Position numbers and translations under genes: made by a program
Shown here: positions 1 through 5,898 of the stretch, piece by piece
How the letters are laid out: the number at the start of each line of letters is the position of its first letter
How positions within the stretch are numbered: position 1 is the first letter of the stretch
Notes under the pieces: generated by a model
What the model was told of the DNA's origin: nothing
What the model saw: only the letters and a program-made list of their open reading frames with translations
Database searches by the model: none
Source of the DNA: Rhodospirillales bacterium
Lineage (GTDB): Bacteria; Pseudomonadota; Alphaproteobacteria; Rhodospirillales; 2-02-FULL-58-16
Length of the DNA stretch: 10,013 nt
Direction of reading: 5' to 3'
NCBI GenBank assembly: GCA_021775195.1
Contig: JAJFIG010000505.1
Location: forward strand, 1 to 10,013

Positions 1-302
1 GTGGCGACCGCGGCCTCGTAGACGACCGGCCCTTCCAATTCGGAGAAATGGAAGAGGCGGAAGCACCTGTTGCCGTTGTAGTCCAACACCCGCAGATCGT
101 CGCTCTCGTGAAGGTCGCGGACGACGACCTTGAAATGGCCGCCGTAGCGGCGTTCGGCCAGCGGCAACGGGATGCCATAAGCGACAAATTTGTCTATGCC
201 CTTGGCGGCGAGTTTGGTCAGCAAGGCCGGGTCAGTAGCCGATTCATGAGACGTGAGGATCGCCACGGGGCCGCTACCGGTCAAAAGCATCAGAGCTTTC
301 AT
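1..302 (-). CDS. Conserved-looking hypothetical protein, 5' part only
   Basis: The reading frame opens at ATG (302-300) and stays open for 100 codons to the left edge, so the stop lies outside the window. A strong ribosome binding site, GGAGGA at 316-311, sits 8 bases before the ATG and fixes the start. The protein begins MKALMLLTGSGPVAILTSHE and contains a Gly-Gly-His turn (residues 54-56), an acidic stretch LHESDDLRVLDYNG (64-77) and an aromatic FRLFHF segment (81-86). There is no signal peptide or membrane helix, so it is probably cytosolic. It resembles small uncharacterised proteins of alphaproteobacteria that I half recognise, but I cannot name a family or function. It uses more A/T-ending codons (GCT, TCT, ACT, TAT, ATA) than the queuosine genes behind it. 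It lies downstream of queF on the same strand but is separated from it by 131 bases. Confidence 0.75.
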   Translation of the reverse strand, partial: MKALMLLTGSGPVAILTSHESATDPALLTKLAAKGIDKFVAYGIPLPLAERRYGGHFKVVVRDLHESDDLRVLDYNGNRCFRLFHFSELEGPVVYEAAVA

Positions 303-361
303 GATGCGGTTCCTCCATTTTTGGACAATTAGGAGCAGGCCGGGCCGGGTCCCACGGCGCC

Positions 362-377
362 GCCGCGGGGCCGCGGC
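362..377 (-). terminator. GC-rich hairpin after queF, possible terminator
   Basis: GCCGCGG (362-368) and CCGCGGC (371-377) form a perfect 7-base inverted repeat with a 2-base centre, in practice a 6-bp stem with a 4-base loop. It lies 57 bases beyond the queF stop codon and before the next minus-strand gene. No T-run follows on the minus strand, so it is not a classical intrinsic terminator. It could pause or protect the end of the queuosine operon transcript, or simply be GC-rich sequence. Confidence 0.3.
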
Positions 378-433
378 AATCCGATACTCCTATGTTTAGA
401 TATGGCGTTCGGGGCGGCGTTTGGTAGGCCGAG

Positions 434-901
434 CTAACCGCGGCCGCGATAGGGCTCGACGGCCTGGCCGGGAATCCACAGGCCGTCGGGGGGCGGGGCG
501 CTCTGGTAGAAGACGTCGATGGGGATACCGCCGCGGGGATACCAGTAGCCGCCGAGGCGCAGCCAGCGGGGCGCCAGGGCGTCCTCGAGGCGGCGGGCGA
601 TGGTGATGGTGCAGTCCTCGTGGAAGGCGGCATGGTTGCGGAAGGCAGCCATGTAGAGCTTCAGGGACTTGCTTTCCAGGATCACCTCGGCGGGCACGTA
701 GTCGATGACCAGATGGGCGAAATCGGGCTGGCCGGTGACCGGGCACAGCGACGTGAACTCAGGGCAGGTGAAGCGGATCAGGTAGTCGGTGCCGGCATGG
801 GGATTGGGAACGGTCTCCAGGACGGCGTCGTCGGGGGACGCCGGAATGGCGCCGCCGCCGCCGAGCTGGGTCAGGTTTTCGTAGCCGGGCTTTACCATCA
901 T
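434..901 (-). CDS. queF: NADPH-dependent 7-cyano-7-deazaguanine reductase (QueF, short type I)
   Basis: QueF reduces the nitrile of preQ0 to the aminomethyl group of preQ1 with NADPH, the last step before insertion of the base into tRNA. The 155-residue protein has the length of the single-domain (B. subtilis YkvM-like) form. Family residues are visible: the thioimide-forming cysteine C53 and D60 in [10 protein letters not shown], the QueF signature ESKSLKLY at 76-83, and H94-E95 in FHEDCT. These match C55, D62, H96 and E97 of the B. subtilis enzyme with a constant offset of 2. Two consecutive ATG codons (901 and 898) could start it, and the ribosome binding site is weak. It is the last gene of the queA-tgt-lipoprotein-queF operon, 34 bases after the lipoprotein stop, so it is probably translated as part of the common message. 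Confidence 0.96.
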   Translation of the reverse strand: MMVKPGYENLTQLGGGGAIPASPDDAVLETVPNPHAGTDYLIRFTCPEFTSLCPVTGQPDFAHLVIDYVPAEVILESKSLKLYMAAFRNHAAFHEDCTITIARRLEDALAPRWLRLGGYWYPRGGIPIDVFYQSAPPPDGLWIPGQAVEPYRGRG

Positions 902-935
902 CGGGTCCAGTGGTCGGCGCCGCCTGCGGGCGCGG

Positions 936-1112
936 TCATTTGCCGGCGTCGCGGCGATCGTGGACGTCGCAGTTGGGCAGCTTGTGCCCGCAGGCCTTCT
1001 TGCCGGTGTTGTAGAGCGTCCGCCCGATGTCGTCCGCCGTGCAGGCGCCGAGGAACACGGCCAGCATCATGGCGGCGGCGATTGCAGTCCCGATTTTAAT
1101 ACGATTCATCAT
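936..1112 (-). CDS. Small putative lipoprotein inside the queuosine operon
   Basis: A 58-codon reading frame fills the gap between tgt and queF on the same strand, 18 bases after the tgt stop and 34 bases before queF. Two adjacent ATG codons (1112 and 1109) may start it. The N-terminus has the three parts of a lipoprotein signal: a short basic start (MMNRIKIG), a hydrophobic stretch (residues 8-20), and a lipobox F-L-G-A-C ending at C24. Cleavage there would leave a lipidated peptide of only 35 residues, [20 protein letters not shown] onward, which is polar and carries two further cysteines (C41, C48) spaced by six residues. I recognise no family. Codon choice and the tight placement support a real gene. 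The link to queuosine is only positional, and the product would be exported to the envelope while the neighbouring enzymes are cytosolic. Confidence 0.72.
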   Translation of the reverse strand: MMNRIKIGTAIAAAMMLAVFLGACTADDIGRTLYNTGKKACGHKLPNCDVHDRRDAGK

Positions 1113-1130
1113 CCCGGTAGTCCCGTTTCG

Positions 1131-2258
1131 TCAATTGATCTCGATATCGCCGTCGGCCTGGCGGGTGGCGAAACCGTCGGCGAAGGCGGCGAAGGTGCCC
1201 TCGGCGATGGCGCCGCGCATGTCCCGCATCAGGTCCTGATAATAGTGCAGGTTATGCCAGGTCAAGAGGATGGAGGCCAGGATCTCGCCGGTGCGCACCA
1301 GGTGGTGCAGGTAGGCGCGCCCGTAACCGGTGCAGGCGGGGCAGGCGCATTCGGCGTCGAGCGGCCTGGGGTCGCCGGCATGGCGGGCGTTGCGCAGGTT
1401 GATGGCGCCGCCCCGGGTGAAGGCCTGGCTGGTGCGCCCGGAGCGGGTCGGCAGGACGCAGTCGAACATGTCGATGCCGCGGGCGACGGCGCCGAGAAGG
1501 TCATCGGGCTTGCCGACACCCATGAGGTAGCGGGGGCGCGGGCCGGGGAGCAGGGGCACGGTGCGGTCGAGAACCCGGAACATGGCCTCCTGGCCCTCAC
1601 CGACGGCAAGACCGCCGACGGCATAGCCGTCGAAGCCGAGGCCGGTGAGGGCGGCGGCGGACTCGGTGCGGAGATCCGTGTGAACGCCGCCCTGGACGAT
1701 GCCAAAGAGGCCGTGGCCGGGGCGTTCCCGGTAGGCGCTTTTCGAGCGCTCGGCCCAGCGCATGGAGAGGTGCATGGAGCGGGCGACCTCGTCCTTGTCG
1801 GCGGGGAAGGGGGTGCACTCGTCGAAGGCCATGGTGATGTCGGCGCCGAGGAGGTGCTGGATCTCCATGGAGCGCTCGGGGGTAAGCTCGTGGCGGCTGC
1901 CGTCGACGTGGGACTGGAAGACCACGCCGCTTTCCGTGATCTTGCGCAACTGGGCCAGGGACATGACCTGGAAACCGCCGGAATCGGTGAGGATCGGCCC
2001 GGGCCAGTTCATGAACGTGTGCAGGCCGCCGAGCTTGGCGACGCGCTCGGCCCCCGGGCGCAGCATCAGGTGATAGGTGTTGGCGAGGATCACCTGGGCG
2101 CCGGTGGTGGCGACGGCGTCCGGCGTCATCGCCTTGACCGTGGCGGCGGTGCCGACGGGCATGAAGGCGGGGGTGTCGATGGCGCCCCGGGATGTCTGCA
2201 GGCGGCCAAGGCGGGCGGCGCCGTCCTCGGCCACGACCTGGAACTCGAGGGCGCTCAC
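1131..2258 (-). CDS. tgt: tRNA-guanine transglycosylase (bacterial Tgt)
   Basis: Tgt exchanges guanine 34 in the anticodon of GUN tRNAs (Asp, Asn, His, Tyr) for preQ1. The 375-residue protein has the usual bacterial length. The general base D92 is in LTDSGGFQV, the substrate-pocket D146 in AFDECTPF, and the nucleophile D266 in [12 protein letters not shown]. The zinc site is C304-x-C306-x2-C309 with H335. Spacings from the nucleophile to the zinc ligands (38 and 69 residues) equal those of the Zymomonas enzyme (D280, C318, H349). The start is GTG at 2258. It overlaps the queA stop as GTGA, which implies translational coupling. Tgt consumes the product of QueF and feeds QueA, both encoded in the same operon. 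Confidence 0.97.
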   Translation of the reverse strand: MSALEFQVVAEDGAARLGRLQTSRGAIDTPAFMPVGTAATVKAMTPDAVATTGAQVILANTYHLMLRPGAERVAKLGGLHTFMNWPGPILTDSGGFQVMSLAQLRKITESGVVFQSHVDGSRHELTPERSMEIQHLLGADITMAFDECTPFPADKDEVARSMHLSMRWAERSKSAYRERPGHGLFGIVQGGVHTDLRTESAAALTGLGFDGYAVGGLAVGEGQEAMFRVLDRTVPLLPGPRPRYLMGVGKPDDLLGAVARGIDMFDCVLPTRSGRTSQAFTRGGAINLRNARHAGDPRPLDAECACPACTGYGRAYLHHLVRTGEILASILLTWHNLHYYQDLMRDMRGAIAEGTFAAFADGFATRQADGDIEIN

Positions 2259-3295
2259 GGCGCGCCGTCCCGGCGGTGGATGAGGCAGCCGTCGCCGTAG
2301 GAATAGAAGCGGTAGCCGTTCTTCATGGCATGGCGGTAGGCGGCTTTCATGGTCCCGGTGCCGGCAAAGGCGGAGACCAGCATGAAGAGCGTCGAGCGGG
2401 GCAGGTGGAAGTTGGTGAGCATCAGGTCGGCGACGCGGAACTCATAACCCGGGGTAATGAAAAGATCGGTATCGCCGGCGAAGGGCCTGAGGCGGCCGCC
2501 CGTGTCGGCGGCGGTCTCGAGCAGGCGGAGCGACGTGCTGCCCACGGCGACGACGCGGCCGCCGGCGTCCCGCGCCGCGTTGATGGCGCGGGCGGCGTCG
2601 GCGGTGACCTCGCCCCACTCGGCGTGCATGGGATGGTCGTCGGTGTCGGCGGCGGTGACCGGCAGGAAGGTGCCGGCGCCGACGTGCAGGGTCAGATGAA
2701 CCCGGGTGACGCCGCGGGCGGCGATGGCGGCGAGCAGGTCGTCGGTGAAATGTAGGCCCGCCGTGGGTGCGGCGACGGCGCCGTCGCGCTCGGCGAAGGC
2801 GGTCTGGTAGTCGGCGCGGTCGCGGGCGTCGGAGAGGTCGGGGCGCTTGATGTAGGGGGGGAGCGGCACGTGGCCGTGGCGATCGAGGGCGGTCCGCAGA
2901 TCGCAGCCGTTGGCGTGAAGATCGAGGGTGACCTCGCCGCCCTTGCCTTTGGCGGCGACCTCGGCGGAGAAACCGTCGGCGAAATCGATGCGGTCGCCGG
3001 GGCGGAGCTTGCGCGCCGGTCGGGCGAAGGCGCGCCAGCGGTCGCCGCCGTCATGCTGGTGCAGGGTGACCTCGACCCGGGCCTGGCCGCGGCGCCCGGC
3101 GAGGCGGGCCGGGATCACCCGGGTGTCGTTGACCACGAGGACGTCGCCGGGACGGAGCAGGCCCGGGAGGTCGGCGATGACGCGGTCGTGGAGGCCGTCG
3201 CCGATCTCAAGCAGGCGGGCCGAATCCCGGGGCACCGCCGGGCGCTGGGCGATGAATTCGGCGGGCAGGTCGAAATCGAAGGCATCCACCTTCAT
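2255..3295 (-). CDS. queA: S-adenosylmethionine:tRNA ribosyltransferase-isomerase (QueA)
   Basis: QueA transfers and isomerises the ribosyl part of S-adenosylmethionine onto preQ1 in tRNA, giving epoxyqueuosine. Starting at ATG 3295 the protein has 346 residues and begins [19 protein letters not shown], the standard QueA opening. The frame is open further to an ATG at 3361, but those 22 extra residues look like translated leader and are unlike the family. Family blocks in order: [12 protein letters not shown] near residue 55, [11 protein letters not shown] in the middle, [11 protein letters not shown], the HPMHAE segment, [10 protein letters not shown] (more often GTTS), [18 protein letters not shown], and YRFYSYGDG near the C-terminus. 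It is the first gene of the operon, and its TGA overlaps the tgt GTG start by 4 bases. A GGGGA about ten bases upstream may serve as its ribosome binding site. Confidence 0.96.
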   Translation of the reverse strand: MKVDAFDFDLPAEFIAQRPAVPRDSARLLEIGDGLHDRVIADLPGLLRPGDVLVVNDTRVIPARLAGRRGQARVEVTLHQHDGGDRWRAFARPARKLRPGDRIDFADGFSAEVAAKGKGGEVTLDLHANGCDLRTALDRHGHVPLPPYIKRPDLSDARDRADYQTAFAERDGAVAAPTAGLHFTDDLLAAIAARGVTRVHLTLHVGAGTFLPVTAADTDDHPMHAEWGEVTADAARAINAARDAGGRVVAVGSTSLRLLETAADTGGRLRPFAGDTDLFITPGYEFRVADLMLTNFHLPRSTLFMLVSAFAGTGTMKAAYRHAMKNGYRFYSYGDGCLIHRRDGAP

Positions 3296-3329
3296 GGACG
3301 GGTCCCCGGAAATGGCGAAGGGCGGCAAC

Positions 3330-3413
3330 CTACAACGCGGGTAAAGCGCGGCAAAGGACAAACGGCGCGGGCCTCAGAGCCGGCCCCCGGCGTAGCCCCG
3401 GGCGCCGCACCAT
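3330..3413 (-). other. Possible 27-codon leader ORF upstream of queA
   Basis: An ATG at 3413 opens a 27-codon frame that ends with TAG at 3330, 34 bases before the queA start. The translation begins [18 protein letters not shown] and is rich in Arg and Pro. The ATG lies 10 bases beyond the predicted -10 box, so if transcription began at that A the message would be leaderless. The frame also covers two GC-rich inverted repeats (3369-3386 and 3386-3402). It may be chance in GC-rich sequence, and no protein family is recognised. Confidence 0.2.
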
Positions 3414-3422
3414 GAGTTCACG

Positions 3423-3451
3423 TTTATAAGTTAAAAATGATTGATAAACAA
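3423..3451 (-). promoter_or_regulatory. Predicted promoter of the queA-tgt-lipoprotein-queF operon
   Basis: On the minus strand TTGTTT (3451-3446) and TATAAA (3428-3423) are separated by exactly 17 bases, giving 4 of 6 and 5 of 6 matches to the sigma-70-type consensus. The predicted start is near 3417-3413, leaving a GC-rich 5' leader of about 120 bases before queA. The promoter is in one of only two AT-rich islands in the window. The leader shows no preQ1 riboswitch that I can recognise. Confidence 0.6.
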
Positions 3452-3473
3452 TAAAAAATTCTTGTTAAAGATG

Positions 3474-3502
3474 TTGACAGCGGCCGGAGTCGGCACTAGG
3501 TA
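3474..3502 (+). promoter_or_regulatory. Possible promoter of the DUF2975-HTH gene pair
   Basis: A perfect TTGACA -35 hexamer at 3474-3479 is followed after 17 bases by TAGGTA (3497-3502), a poor -10 box. Transcription would start near 3509, about 80 bases before the DUF2975 start codon. The -35 box is convincing and the -10 box is not, so the exact promoter is uncertain. It faces away from the queA promoter about 25 bases to its left. Confidence 0.42.
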
Positions 3503-3591
3503 TGGACCGGAACGGAGGCTTTGCGTGCGGCGGACGAAGCGCCGCCTCGCGGCCTTGCCACACGGCTCGGAAACCGTCGGGAGCACGCCCC

Positions 3592-4104
3592 ATGGACAAG
3601 CTGAAGAAAGCCAGCACCCGGTTGCAGATCGTCGTCATTACCCTGGTGGTGCTGACGCCGTGCGCTATGGCTCTGGGCTTGGTGACAGGTTCTTGGGCCG
3701 ATCTGCTGAACATACCGCCGGGGATCGCGCTCGATGCCTCGCGGATTTCAGGTGTGGGTTTGGTGGCGGTGATCGCCGTCGCATCGATCAAACCTGCGGC
3801 CTACATGGTGGCGTTCTGGTTCCTCTATCGGCTCCTCGGCCTTTACCGCGAGGGCGCCGTCTTCACCGCCGCCAATGTCGCCGCCATCCGCAGGATCGGC
3901 TGGGCGCTGGTGGGAATCGATGCCGCCGCCATGGTTCAGATCCTGGTGACGGGACCCGTGCTGACCGTCTTCGGGATCACCGACGGCCATGTCTCGGTGA
4001 CGCTCAAGGTGGCTTTCCTGACCGTTGGCCTGTTCATCGTCCTCGTCGCCCACGTGATGGACCTGGGCCGGGAACTGAAGGAACAGGACAGCCTGGTAAT
4101 CTGA
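3592..4104 (+). CDS. DUF2975 family membrane protein (YoaS-like)
   Basis: The 170-residue protein has about four hydrophobic segments (roughly residues 11-31, 53-83, 103-128 and 139-156), so it should be an inner-membrane protein. The segment YREGAVFTAANVAAIRRIG (85-103) and the acidic tail LGRELKEQDSLVI (158-170) are characteristic of DUF2975. The function of the family is unknown. In B. subtilis yoaS lies next to the small HTH gene yozG, the same arrangement as here, where the HTH gene follows after 10 bases. The start at 3592 has a GGGAG ribosome binding site (3579-3583) 8 bases upstream. An in-frame ATG at 3502 would add 30 polar residues and overlaps the predicted -10 box, so I prefer the internal start. 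Confidence 0.88.
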   Translation: MDKLKKASTRLQIVVITLVVLTPCAMALGLVTGSWADLLNIPPGIALDASRISGVGLVAVIAVASIKPAAYMVAFWFLYRLLGLYREGAVFTAANVAAIRRIGWALVGIDAAAMVQILVTGPVLTVFGITDGHVSVTLKVAFLTVGLFIVLVAHVMDLGRELKEQDSLVI

Positions 4105-4114
4105 AACGGACGCC

Positions 4115-4336
4115 ATGCCCATTATCGTCAATGTCGACGTCGTCCTGGCCCAGCGCAAGATGAAGCTCAAGGACCTTGCCGAGGCGATCGGCATCACGGT
4201 CCAGAACCTCTCGATCCTGAAGACCGGGAAGGCGCGGGCGATCCGGTTCTCGACCCTGGAGGCGATTTGCCGCCATCTGGACTGCCAGCCCGCGGACATC
4301 CTGGAATACCGCCCGGACGATACCGCCGCGTCTTGA
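4115..4336 (+). CDS. Small XRE-type helix-turn-helix regulator (YozG-like)
   Basis: This 73-residue protein is almost entirely one Cro/C1-type DNA-binding domain. The helix-turn-helix is around residues 18-39 (from [11 protein letters not shown] to SILKTGK), followed by the family-typical [20 protein letters not shown] and ILEYRP. The opening [16 protein letters not shown] is also typical of YozG-like regulators that accompany DUF2975 proteins. There is no ligand or dimerisation domain beyond the HTH fold. It starts 10 bases after the DUF2975 stop and is very likely in the same transcript. The usual interpretation, an inference, is that the membrane protein and the regulator act as a pair, perhaps with the membrane protein controlling regulator activity. 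The target is unknown, and the AT-rich region upstream of the pair is a candidate. Confidence 0.92.
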   Translation: MPIIVNVDVVLAQRKMKLKDLAEAIGITVQNLSILKTGKARAIRFSTLEAICRHLDCQPADILEYRPDDTAAS

Positions 4337-4338
4337 CG

Positions 4339-4367
4339 GGCTGGCACGCCAGCCGCCAAGCTGGCGG
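4339..4367 (+). terminator. Overlapping hairpins after the HTH gene
   Basis: GGCTGG (4339-4344) pairs with CCAGCC (4349-4354) around a 4-base loop. CCGCCA (4353-4358) pairs with TGGCGG (4362-4367) around a 3-base loop. A third option pairs GCCAGC (4348-4353) with GCTGGC (4360-4365). The first and third structures are mutually exclusive, and the first two share 2 bases. The block begins 3 bases after the HTH stop and ends 33 bases before the LsrG-like gene. There is no T-run, so termination would be weak or Rho-assisted. Confidence 0.35.
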
Positions 4368-4400
4368 ACATCGGTCAGCGGGCCAAGGGGGAGGGACGCC

Positions 4401-4697
4401 ATGCAGGTCACTATCGTTCATGTCCACGTCAAGGCAGAGTGCATCGACGACTTCATCGCCGCGACGCGGCTCAACCACGAGGGCTCGGTGGCGGAGGCGG
4501 GGAACCGGCGCTTCGACGTCATTCAGGATGCCGGGGACCCGGCCCGGTTCGTCCTCTACGAGGCCTACGCCGGCGCCGCCGACGTCGCCGCCCACAAGGA
4601 AACGCCCCATTACCTGGCGTGGCGGGATGCCGTCGCCGAAATGATGGCGGAACCGCGCCGGGGGGTCCCTTACGTGGGGCTGTTTCCGAAAGGTTAG
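4401..4697 (+). CDS. ABM-domain protein resembling LsrG (phospho-AI-2 isomerase)
   Basis: The 98-residue protein is a single ferredoxin-like ABM (antibiotic biosynthesis monooxygenase) domain. It follows E. coli LsrG (96 residues) closely in the blocks I remember: NHEGSV and [10 protein letters not shown] (residues 25-43), RFVLYEAY (49-56), and AHKETPHY (64-71). LsrG isomerises phosphorylated autoinducer-2 during its breakdown. Other ABM proteins are quinol monooxygenases, so the substrate is not proven. No lsr transporter, kinase (lsrK) or thiolase (lsrF) is nearby, so an AI-2 role is uncertain. A good ribosome binding site, GGGGGAGGG (4386-4394), lies 6 bases before the ATG. The next gene begins 3 bases after the stop, so the two products probably work together, perhaps on a small dicarbonyl or hydroxy-carbonyl compound. 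Confidence 0.85.
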   Translation: MQVTIVHVHVKAECIDDFIAATRLNHEGSVAEAGNRRFDVIQDAGDPARFVLYEAYAGAADVAAHKETPHYLAWRDAVAEMMAEPRRGVPYVGLFPKG

Positions 4698-4700
4698 GCG

Positions 4701-5897
4701 GTGCCTGTGATTGAACCATTTTCCATCGCCCGGCTGCCGCGCATTGTTTTCGGCGACGGGTCGCGGCGGGCCGTTGCCGCCGAGGCCGGGGCTTTGGGCC
4801 GGCGCGCCCTGGTGGTTACCGGGGCGGGTTCGCTGCGGGCGACGCCCCACTGGCGCGAGCTCGCGGACGGGCTGGCGGCGGAGGGGGTGAGTTTCGAGGT
4901 TTTCAGCGTTGCCGGCGAGCCGTCTCCGGAGATGGTGGACGGGGCGGTGGCGGAGTTCCGGGACAGCGGCGTCGAGGCGGTCGTCGGCATCGGCGGCGGC
5001 AGCGCCCTGGACGCGGCCAAGGCCATCGCCGGGCTGCTGCCCCACGGCAATTCGGTGCTGGACCACCTGGAAGGGGTCGGCGCCGGCATTCCCTACCGGG
5101 GGCCCGCCGTGCCGTTCATCGCCGTGCCGACGACGGCGGGGACGGGCAGCGAGGCGACCAAGAACGCGGTCCTCAGCCGCCACGGCGACGAGGGCTTCAA
5201 GAAGTCCTTCCGCGACGAGGCGCTGGTGGCGCGGGTGGCCATCGTCGATCCCGAGCTGCTGGCGTCGTGCCCGCCCGACCTGATCGCCGCCAACGGCATG
5301 GACGCCTTCACCCAGCTCCTCGAATCCCTGGTCTCGGCCAACGCCAACCCGATGACCGACGCCCTGGCGTGGTCGGGGCTGGCGGCCTTCCGGGACGGGT
5401 TCTTCTCCGCCTGGGAAGGAGACGGCGCGGCGGCCGCGGCCGGGCGGGCGGGGATCGCCTATGCCTCGCTGACATCGGGGATCACCCTGGCGCAGGTAGG
5501 ACTGGGCTCGGTGCACGGGCTGGCGTCGCCGCTGGGCGCCTTCTTCCCGATCCCCCACGGGGTGGTCTGCGGGACCCTGGTGGCCGAGGCCACCGAGGTC
5601 AACATCCGGGCGCTGAAGGAGCGCGACCCGGAGAGCCCGGCCCTCGATAGGTATTCCCGGGCCGGGGCGCTGATCGCGGAAACGGCGGCGGCGGACCATG
5701 AGGCCGGCCTGGATGTCCTGGTTACGACGCTCAGGCAGTGGACCGAACGCCTGGCGTTGCCGGGACTCGGCACCTACGGGATGACGGCAGCGGATATTCC
5801 CCGGGTGGTCGCCAACTGCCGGGGCGGCAGCATGAAGACCAATCCCATCGTGCTCAACGATGACGAGGTCGCCGAGGTCCTGACCCGGCGCCTGTGA
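4701..5897 (+). CDS. Iron-type (group III) alcohol dehydrogenase
   Basis: The 398-residue protein has the full length and two-domain order of Fe-ADHs. The N-terminal part binds NAD(P) with VVGIGGGSALDAAKAIA (residues 94-110) and PTTAGTGSEATKNAVL (143-158). The C-terminal helical part holds the metal site. Metal-ligand positions by family alignment are D201 (GMDAFTQ), H272 (GSVHGLASP) and H286 (PIPHG). The usual second ligand, a histidine four residues after the aspartate, is Q205. This DA-x-TQLLE form occurs in a known subgroup of the family, so metal use may differ but the fold is intact. Such enzymes interconvert alcohols and aldehydes or ketones; the substrate here is unknown. Translation starts at GTG 4701, 3 bases after the LsrG-like gene. 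The stop is 1 base from the convergent DUF2339 stop. Confidence 0.93.
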   Translation: MPVIEPFSIARLPRIVFGDGSRRAVAAEAGALGRRALVVTGAGSLRATPHWRELADGLAAEGVSFEVFSVAGEPSPEMVDGAVAEFRDSGVEAVVGIGGGSALDAAKAIAGLLPHGNSVLDHLEGVGAGIPYRGPAVPFIAVPTTAGTGSEATKNAVLSRHGDEGFKKSFRDEALVARVAIVDPELLASCPPDLIAANGMDAFTQLLESLVSANANPMTDALAWSGLAAFRDGFFSAWEGDGAAAAAGRAGIAYASLTSGITLAQVGLGSVHGLASPLGAFFPIPHGVVCGTLVAEATEVNIRALKERDPESPALDRYSRAGALIAETAAADHEAGLDVLVTTLRQWTERLALPGLGTYGMTAADIPRVVANCRGGSMKTNPIVLNDDEVAEVLTRRL

Positions 5898-5898
5898 C

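Noticed and set aside
303..433. Promoter for the left-edge gene in the gap after queF
   Set aside because: The AT-containing stretch near 390-405 has no properly spaced -35/-10 pair on the minus strand.
960..2300. Long plus-strand reading frame of 446 codons opposite tgt
   Set aside because: It lies antisense to the well-conserved tgt gene, is full of Gly/Ala/Val runs typical of shadow frames in GC-rich DNA, and has no recognisable domain.
1168..2985. Shared 14-base string aaaccgtcggcgaa near 1171 and 2970 as a direct repeat
   Set aside because: Both copies encode a Phe-Ala-Asp-Gly-Phe segment in Tgt and QueA, so the match is a coding coincidence.
3296..3361. 22-residue N-terminal extension of QueA from the ATG at 3361
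   Set aside because: QueA proteins begin with a sequence like [11 protein letters not shown], which starts at 3295; the extension has no family counterpart.
3296..3420. preQ1 riboswitch in the queA leader
   Set aside because: I looked for the short pseudoknot-type arrangement expected for preQ1 aptamers and saw only GC-rich simple stems; nothing supports the assignment.
3502..3591. 30-residue N-terminal extension of the DUF2975 protein from the ATG at 3502
   Set aside because: It would put the start on top of the predicted -10 box, adds polar residues before the first membrane helix, and the internal ATG has a better placed ribosome binding site.
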